NCBI GenBank assembly: GCA_020718945.1 | Contig: DYRB01000025.1 | Span: 3,989-14,535, forward strand | From: Lamprocystis purpurea | GTDB taxonomy: Bacteria; Pseudomonadota; Gammaproteobacteria; Chromatiales; Chromatiaceae | DNA length: 10,547 nucleotides | Direction: 5' to 3' | Shown: in pieces, positions 6,336-10,547 of the stretch | How the letters are laid out: each line of letters begins with the position of its first letter | How positions within the stretch are numbered: position 1 is the first letter of the stretch | Program-made: the position numbers and the translations under genes | The notes under the pieces: model-generated | Told to the model about the DNA's origin: nothing | The model's database searches: none | What the model saw: the letters and a program-made list of their open reading frames with translations, nothing else

Positions 6336-7858
6336 CACCGCCGTCCCTCCGTCCATTCCCGCAGGGCCTGCATCACCTGGCCGCGGTCGCTGTAACGCAC
6401 CTTCAGTTCGCCCATGTCCTGGGTGGTCTCGTGGCCCTTGCCGGCGATCAGCACGCTGTCGCCGATCCCGGCCAGGGTCAGGGCGATGCGGATGGCCAGG
6501 CCGCGGCGGCGCTCCACCCGGACCCGGCCGGGATGGCTCATGCCGGCGAGGATGTCGGCGATGATGGCGTCGCCGTCCTCGCCCCTGGGGTTGTCGTCGG
6601 TGAGGATGACCAGGTCGCTGCCGGCCTCGGCCACCGCACCCATGAGCGGCCGTTTGCCGGGGTCGCGGCGGCCGCCACAGCCGAACACGGTGATCAGGCG
6701 CCCGCCCCGATGGCGGCCCAGGTTGTCCATGGCCCGGGCCAAGGCGTCCGGGGTGTGGGCGAAGTCCACGGCGACCAGGGGGGCGTCCTCGCCGCCGAAC
6801 CCCTCCATGCGCCCAGGGACCCCCTGGACCTTGGCCAGGGCATGGGCCGCGGCCCCCAGGCTGAAGTTGCGCGACAGCAGCACGGCCAGCACCGCCATCA
6901 GGTTGGCGGCGTTGGCGGCGCCGAGGACCCCGACCTCCAGGGCGCGCCCCTCGCTGCCTCTCGGTCCCTGGGCGATGACGTTCAGGCGCAGACCCCGCCG
7001 GAGCGGGGTCAGGTCACGCAGTCCCAGCCACAGGTCGTGGCGCAAGCCGACCGGGGGATGGTCCCCCCGGCCATAGAGGGCCACGCAGACCCCGGGGGCC
7101 AACCCCGCCAGCAGGCCCGCGGCCCTGGGGTCCTCGGCATTGAGCACGGCCCAGCGCAGCCCTGGGGTGTGGAACAGGGCGGCCAGGGTGGCGTCGTCGT
7201 CCGACCCGCTCAAGTGGGTGAGGACCGCATGGCTGAAGCGCACCGCTGCGGTGTGGCCGCGGCCCTGGGTGGGGACCGACATGGCCACCGCCTGGGCGCC
7301 CCAGGCGCGCAGCCGGGCCAGGGTGTCCTGCACGGTCACGGCGTTCAGGTCCACGGCCGGGGACAGCCCCCCGGGCAGCCCGACCCCCAGGGTCCCGATG
7401 ACCGCGCAGCGGGTCTCTGCCGCCAGGGTCTGGGCCAGCAGGTGCCCGACACTGGTCTTGCCGACACTGCCGGCGATGCCTATGACATCCAGGTGGGCAC
7501 TGGGGGCGCGATAGAAGCGATCCGCCAGGGCGCTGGCCTGATCGGTCAGGCCGGTGACCGGGATGACCGGCAGACGCAACCGGGCGGCGGCCTGGGCCAG
7601 GGTGGCGTGGTCCCAGGCCGCGGTGGGCTCGGCGGCGATCCCCAGGGCGCCACGGTCGCGGGCGTGCTCGGCATAGACCATGCCGTGGCCGGCGGGGCCG
7701 TCGCAGGCCAGGAACAGGGACCCCGGGACTACCCGGCGGCTGTCCAGGGCCAGATCGGACACGCCCAGGCCGGCGGCCTGGCCCAGATCCAGGTCGCTGG
7801 TCCCGGCCAGCAGGTCGGCGAGGCGCCAGGCCGGGGGGACGTTGAGCAGGGCCATCAT
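6335..7858 (-). CDS. murE: MurE-like protein with eroded catalytic centre (probable pseudoenzyme)
   Basis: MurE normally adds the third peptide residue (meso-diaminopimelate in most Gram-negatives) to UDP-MurNAc-L-Ala-D-Glu using ATP. This 507-residue ORF sits in the murE position and keeps the family outline. It has the N-terminal LALDSR (37-42), the PGRMEGF linker (348-354), VDFAHTPDAL (364-373), GCGGRRDPGKRP (393-404), the diaminopimelate signature DNPR (422-425) and AGKGHE (472-477). The central domain is abnormal. The P-loop reads GSVGKTS (130-136) where GTNGKTT is expected. The Thr-Thr substrate motif is replaced by DLNA (170-173). MEVSSHG is replaced by MSVPTQG (193-199). NLSRDHLDYHG and the following carbamylated-lysine loop are replaced by HLSGSDDDATLAALF (215-229), about nine residues shorter than E. 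coli. Ligase activity is therefore doubtful. The frame is intact, base composition matches the neighbours and both ends are coupled (ATGA, TGATG), so it looks maintained. The call as MurE family is sure; function is open. Confidence 0.85.
   Translation of the reverse strand: MMALLNVPPAWRLADLLAGTSDLDLGQAAGLGVSDLALDSRRVVPGSLFLACDGPAGHGMVYAEHARDRGALGIAAEPTAAWDHATLAQAAARLRLPVIPVTGLTDQASALADRFYRAPSAHLDVIGIAGSVGKTSVGHLLAQTLAAETRCAVIGTLGVGLPGGLSPAVDLNAVTVQDTLARLRAWGAQAVAMSVPTQGRGHTAAVRFSHAVLTHLSGSDDDATLAALFHTPGLRWAVLNAEDPRAAGLLAGLAPGVCVALYGRGDHPPVGLRHDLWLGLRDLTPLRRGLRLNVIAQGPRGSEGRALEVGVLGAANAANLMAVLAVLLSRNFSLGAAAHALAKVQGVPGRMEGFGGEDAPLVAVDFAHTPDALARAMDNLGRHRGGRLITVFGCGGRRDPGKRPLMGAVAEAGSDLVILTDDNPRGEDGDAIIADILAGMSHPGRVRVERRRGLAIRIALTLAGIGDSVLIAGKGHETTQDMGELKVRYSDRGQVMQALREWTEGRR
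6345..6350 (-). promoter_or_regulatory. Shine-Dalgarno site for murF
   Basis: GGAGGG on the minus strand, nine bases before the ATG at 6335 and within the end of the murE-like gene. It decides the murF start: the alternative ATG at 6356 lies upstream of this site and has only a weak GGGA before it. Confidence 0.7.
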
Positions 7859-9612
7859 TTGCTGTCCTCCAACCCGGCCAGGGTCAGGCCTGGGGTGGGG
7901 ACGTCGGGCGGTACGTTGAAGATGCGCAGGGCCTCGGTCATGACCCGGGCGAACACCGGGGCGGCCACCAGCCCGCCGTAATAGGCCTTGCCGTGGGGCT
8001 CGTCGATCATCACCACCATGACGAAGCGCGGCTTGGCGACCGGGACCATGCCGGCGAACACCGACTGGTACTTGCCCGCGGCATAGCCGCGCCGGCCGAA
8101 GGACTTCTTGGCCGTGCCGGTCTTACCGGCCACATGGTAGCCCTCTACCGCGGCCTGTTTGGCGGTGCCCTTCTCCGAGACCACGGTCTCCATCATGGCC
8201 CTTACCTGGCGGGCGGTGTTGACCTTGAGGACGCGCTCCTGGGCCGCTGGGGCCTCGCCCTTGATCAGGGAGACCGGGCGCTTGACCCCGTCGTTGGCCA
8301 TCACGGCGTAGGCCTGGGCCAGTTGCAGGGCGGTGACGTTGAAGCCGTAGCCGAAGGCCTGGGTGGCGTGCTCGAAGGTGGACCAGCGTTTGTAGTTGCG
8401 CAGTTGCCCGGCGCTCTCGCCGGGGAACTGGACCCCGGTGGGTCTGCCGAAGCCCATTCGGTCGAACAGGGTCCAGAGGGTCTCGCGCTCCATCATCATG
8501 GCGATCTTGACCACGCCCACGTTGCTGGACTTGGTGATGATCCCGGTGGTGGTGAGGGTCCCGTAGGCGTGGACATCCTTGACCGTCTTACCGCCTATGG
8601 CGAGCTTGCCGCCGGCGGTATTGAACGAGGTATTCGGCGTGACCTTGCCCAGGTCCAGGGCGGCGGCCACCACCAGGGGCTTGGCGGTGGAGCCCGGCTC
8701 CATGACGTCGGTCAGGGCCCGGTTGCGGCGGTTGTCGCCCTTGCCGCCTTCCAGGTCGTTGGGATTGAAGGCCGGCTGATTGACCATGGCCAGGACCTCG
8801 CCGCTGGCCACGTCCAACACCACAGCGGTCCCGGCGGCCGCCTTATGGTCCTGGACCGCACGCATCAGCTCCCGATAGGCGATGAACTGGAGGCCGTGAT
8901 CCAGGCTGATGGTCAGGTCCTTGCCATTGGCGGGGGCCCGGACCTGCTCGATCTCCTCGACCACCTTGCCCTGGCCGTCTTGGAGCACCCGGCGCAGGCC
9001 GGGGCGTGCCGCCAGGGACCCCTCGAAGGCCTGCTCCAGGCCCATCTGACCCTGGTCCTCGATGTCGGTGAAGCCGAGGATATGGCCGAAGACCTCACCG
9101 CCGGGGTAGAAGCGGCGGTACTCGGTGTCGATACCCAGGCCCAGTTCCTTGGTGTGCCTGGCCAGTTCAGCGACCCGGTCGGCGATGCCGGGCTCGATGC
9201 GCCGCACCAGGTAGACGAAGCCCTTGGTTTTGTTGGTCTCGATCTTCTGCGCCAGCTTCTTGGCGTCCAGGTCCAGGATCTTGGCCAGGGGACCTATGGC
9301 CTCCGGGTGCTGGGAGAGCAGGCGCGGGTCGGCCCACACCGTCTTCATGGGGCTGCTCACCGCCAGGGGCTCGCCGTTGCGGTCCAGGATCATGCCGCGG
9401 CGGGCGGGGATCTCGCGCTCACGGACGAAGCGGCGCGCCCCCTCGGCGGCGAGGAAGTCGGTCTCCAGGACCTGGCGATAGAACACAGCCCCGGTGAGGA
9501 CCAGGACCGCGGCCCCCAGCCCCAGGACCAGGGCGCGGCGGCGGCTCTGAAAGTCCGGCTGCGCCAGGGGTGCGCGCTCGGCCTGCTGCTCCTTGGCTCG
9601 GCTCCGGCTCAT
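7855..9612 (-). CDS. ftsI: FtsI (PBP3), septal peptidoglycan D,D-transpeptidase
   Basis: FtsI is the class B penicillin-binding protein that cross-links new septal peptidoglycan in the periplasm together with FtsW. The 585-residue product (E. coli 588) has a short cytoplasmic tail, a membrane anchor at about 25-45, a pedestal domain beginning with the RRGMILDRNGEPLAVS motif at 71-86, and a transpeptidase domain. All three penicillin-binding motifs are present: S308-T-A-K311 with the nucleophile Ser308, S362-S-N364 and K497-T-G-T500. The FGYGFNVTALQLAQAY stretch near 420-435 is also typical. The chosen ATG at 9612 overlaps the ftsL stop (ATGA) and has a GAGGGG run upstream. The stop overlaps the murE-like start (ATGA). 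The frame is also open upstream of 9612, but that part lies inside ftsL and does not resemble the family. Nothing suggests loss of function. Confidence 0.98.
   Translation of the reverse strand: MSRSRAKEQQAERAPLAQPDFQSRRRALVLGLGAAVLVLTGAVFYRQVLETDFLAAEGARRFVREREIPARRGMILDRNGEPLAVSSPMKTVWADPRLLSQHPEAIGPLAKILDLDAKKLAQKIETNKTKGFVYLVRRIEPGIADRVAELARHTKELGLGIDTEYRRFYPGGEVFGHILGFTDIEDQGQMGLEQAFEGSLAARPGLRRVLQDGQGKVVEEIEQVRAPANGKDLTISLDHGLQFIAYRELMRAVQDHKAAAGTAVVLDVASGEVLAMVNQPAFNPNDLEGGKGDNRRNRALTDVMEPGSTAKPLVVAAALDLGKVTPNTSFNTAGGKLAIGGKTVKDVHAYGTLTTTGIITKSSNVGVVKIAMMMERETLWTLFDRMGFGRPTGVQFPGESAGQLRNYKRWSTFEHATQAFGYGFNVTALQLAQAYAVMANDGVKRPVSLIKGEAPAAQERVLKVNTARQVRAMMETVVSEKGTAKQAAVEGYHVAGKTGTAKKSFGRRGYAAGKYQSVFAGMVPVAKPRFVMVVMIDEPHGKAYYGGLVAAPVFARVMTEALRIFNVPPDVPTPGLTLAGLEDSK
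7866..7870 (-). promoter_or_regulatory. Shine-Dalgarno site for the murE-like gene
   Basis: GGAGG on the minus strand, seven bases before the ATG at 7858, inside the last codons of ftsI. The protein begins Met-Met. The spacing favours the first ATG (7858) over the second (7855). Confidence 0.7.
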
Positions 9613-9890
9613 GGCTTGCCCCCCTCGATGATCCGCACCTCGCGGCGCTCCGGCAGATGCATGTCCAGATGGCGCTTGGCATGGCGCTCGACCCGCACCG
9701 TATTGGTCAGGGCCGCCTCCTCCAGGCGCAGGTTGTCCCACTCCACGTCCAGGGCCTCGCGCTGCACCCGCAGGGTCTGGAGGTCCACGAAGATCAGCCG
9801 GGTCTGGTACTTGACGTAGACCACCCCGACCGCCGAGGTCAGGATGCCCAGGATCAGCAGCCCCGCCAGCCAGACACCGGCGCGCCTCAT
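9609..9890 (-). CDS. ftsL: Cell division protein FtsL
   Basis: FtsL is a small bitopic inner-membrane protein that joins FtsB and FtsQ in the divisome and helps activate the FtsW-FtsI septal synthase. This ORF encodes 93 residues. A short basic cytoplasmic start (MRRAG) is followed by one hydrophobic segment at about 6-26 and a periplasmic part whose heptad-like region at about 32-65 (YQTRLIFVDLQTLRVQREAL onward) can form a leucine-zipper coiled coil. The length is close to the usual 90-120. Sequence conservation in this family is low, so the call rests on topology and position between rsmH and ftsI. The ATG at 9890 overlaps the rsmH stop as ATGA, with a GGAG about eight bases upstream. Its own TGA overlaps the ftsI ATG in the same way, so translation is probably coupled. 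Confidence 0.93.
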   Translation of the reverse strand: MRRAGVWLAGLLILGILTSAVGVVYVKYQTRLIFVDLQTLRVQREALDVEWDNLRLEEAALTNTVRVERHAKRHLDMHLPERREVRIIEGGKP

Positions 9891-10547
9891 GGCAGCCGCT
9901 CCGCCACGCGCAGCACGGCGCTGCGGGCGCGGGGATTGGCGGCGACCTCGGCCGGGGAGGCGTGGATCAGCTTGCCGATGGGATTCAGCTTGGGGTTGGC
10001 GCGGTCGGCGGTGACCGGGACGCCGCGGGGGAACTGCTCGCCGCGGGCCTGATCGCGGATGAAGCGCTTGACGATGCGGTCTTCCAGGGAGTGGAAGCTG
10101 ATGACCGCCAGGCGGCCGCCGGCGGCCAGCAGGTCGCAGACCTGGGCCAGGCAGGCGGAGATCTCGTCGAGTTCGCGATTCAGATGGATGCGGATGGCCT
10201 GGAAGGTGCGGGTGGCCGGGTGCTTGCCGGGCTCGCGGGTCGGCACCGCCGCCTCGCACAGGAGGGCCAGGTCCCGGGTGCTGAGGATGGGGCGCTCCAG
10301 CCGCGTCTCGCAGACGGCCCGGGCGATGCGCCGGGCGAAGCGCTCCTCGCCCAGGTCGCGCAGTACGGCGGTGATCTCGCCCTCGCTCGCGGTGCCCAGC
10401 CAGTGGGCCGCGGATTCCCCGGTGCTCGGGTCCATGCGCATGTCCAGGGGGCCCTCGGCGGAGAAGCTGAAGCCCCGGCGCGGGTCGTCGAGCTGGGGCG
10501 AGGAGACCCCCAGGTCCAGCAGCAGCCCGGCGAGGCGGCCCATAAGC
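9887..10547 (-). CDS. rsmH: RsmH, 16S rRNA (cytosine1402-N4)-methyltransferase, 5' part outside the window
   Basis: RsmH (MraW) uses S-adenosylmethionine to methylate N4 of C1402 in 16S rRNA, in the P site of the small ribosomal subunit. The frame is open to the right window edge, so roughly the first 90-95 residues, including the glycine-rich SAM loop, lie outside. What remains matches the family from the LLLDLGVSSPQLDD motif onward: GFSF, GPLDMRMDP, then GEERFARRIARA, the TRTFQAIRIHLNREL stretch, GGRLAVISFHSLEDRIVKRF and the C-terminal NPRARSAVLRVAER. An ATG at 10543 falls inside the conserved domain and is not the start. The TGA stop (9889-9887) overlaps the ftsL ATG by four bases. It sits at its usual place at the head of the dcw cluster. 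Identification is firm from the motifs; only the N-terminus is unseen. Confidence 0.97.
   Translation of the reverse strand, partial: LMGRLAGLLLDLGVSSPQLDDPRRGFSFSAEGPLDMRMDPSTGESAAHWLGTASEGEITAVLRDLGEERFARRIARAVCETRLERPILSTRDLALLCEAAVPTREPGKHPATRTFQAIRIHLNRELDEISACLAQVCDLLAAGGRLAVISFHSLEDRIVKRFIRDQARGEQFPRGVPVTADRANPKLNPIGKLIHASPAEVAANPRARSAVLRVAERLP

Noticed and set aside
6335..6356. Longer murF starting at the ATG at 6356
   Set aside because: It would place the ribosome site GGAGGG inside the coding region. The ATG at 6335 has this site at nine bases and the usual MurF N-terminus.
7169..7474. The odd MurE motifs as the result of paired frameshifts
   Set aside because: Within MSVPTQG the Met, Val and Gly positions still line up with MEVSSHG, and flanking codons stay in the same frame and style. 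The pattern is substitution and short in-frame loss, not a shifted reading.
7993..9819. Very long plus-strand open frame opposite ftsI (and similar ones at 6431-7981, 3967-5337 and 2360-3868)
   Set aside because: They are antisense to well-identified genes, rich in Gly, Gln, Arg, His and Pro, and match no family I know. Long antisense frames are expected where third positions are almost always G or C.
1..10547. Very frequent CCAGG and GGCCAGGGCC-type words on the plus strand, as possible dispersed repeats or uptake signals
   Set aside because: On the coding strand they are CTG, GCC, GTC and GGC codon runs (Leu, Ala, Val, Gly) in alanine- and leucine-rich proteins. They show no fixed spacing or longer conserved core and are explained by codon bias.

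Overview
The window is a stretch of the division and cell wall (dcw) cluster of a high-GC Gram-negative bacterium. Every real gene is on the minus strand. Read in transcription order (right to left) it contains rsmH (5' part outside the window), ftsL, ftsI, murE-like, murF, mraY, murD, ftsW, murG and then the first codons of what should be murC. This is the order seen in Escherichia coli and other Gammaproteobacteria. The strong G/C third-position bias and the protein sequences would fit a Chromatiales-type (purple sulfur bacterium-like) gammaproteobacterium, but that placement is inference without a search.

Layout: 9887-10547 rsmH (partial), 9609-9890 ftsL, 7855-9612 ftsI, 6335-7858 murE-like, 4950-6335 murF, 3865-4947 mraY, 2486-3850 murD, 1194-2489 ftsW, 121-1209 murG, then a duplicated murC-type start region at 1-124. 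Most junctions overlap by ATGA or TGATG. The longest gap is 14 bases, between mraY and murD. I see no internal promoter, terminator, RNA gene or mobile element, so the genes are probably read as one long transcript from upstream of rsmH.

The genes work together. MurD, MurE and MurF add D-Glu, the third residue (meso-diaminopimelate in this type) and D-Ala-D-Ala to the cytoplasmic UDP-MurNAc peptide. MraY moves the product onto undecaprenyl phosphate and MurG adds GlcNAc to make lipid II. FtsW and FtsI polymerise and cross-link it at the septum, with FtsL as part of the divisome complex that activates them. RsmH methylates 16S rRNA.

Two things stand out. First, the protein in the murE position keeps the N-terminal fold and the C-terminal diaminopimelate pocket, but has lost nearly every catalytic and UDP-substrate motif of the central ligase domain. 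MurD and MurF next to it are intact. It looks like a MurE pseudoenzyme kept in the native operon position. Second, the murG-murC junction holds an exact 55-bp direct repeat (period 68 bp) that duplicates the murC start. It creates a 23-codon leader ORF coupled at both ends. The first copy begins at exactly base 1, so an assembly-graph edge effect has to be excluded.
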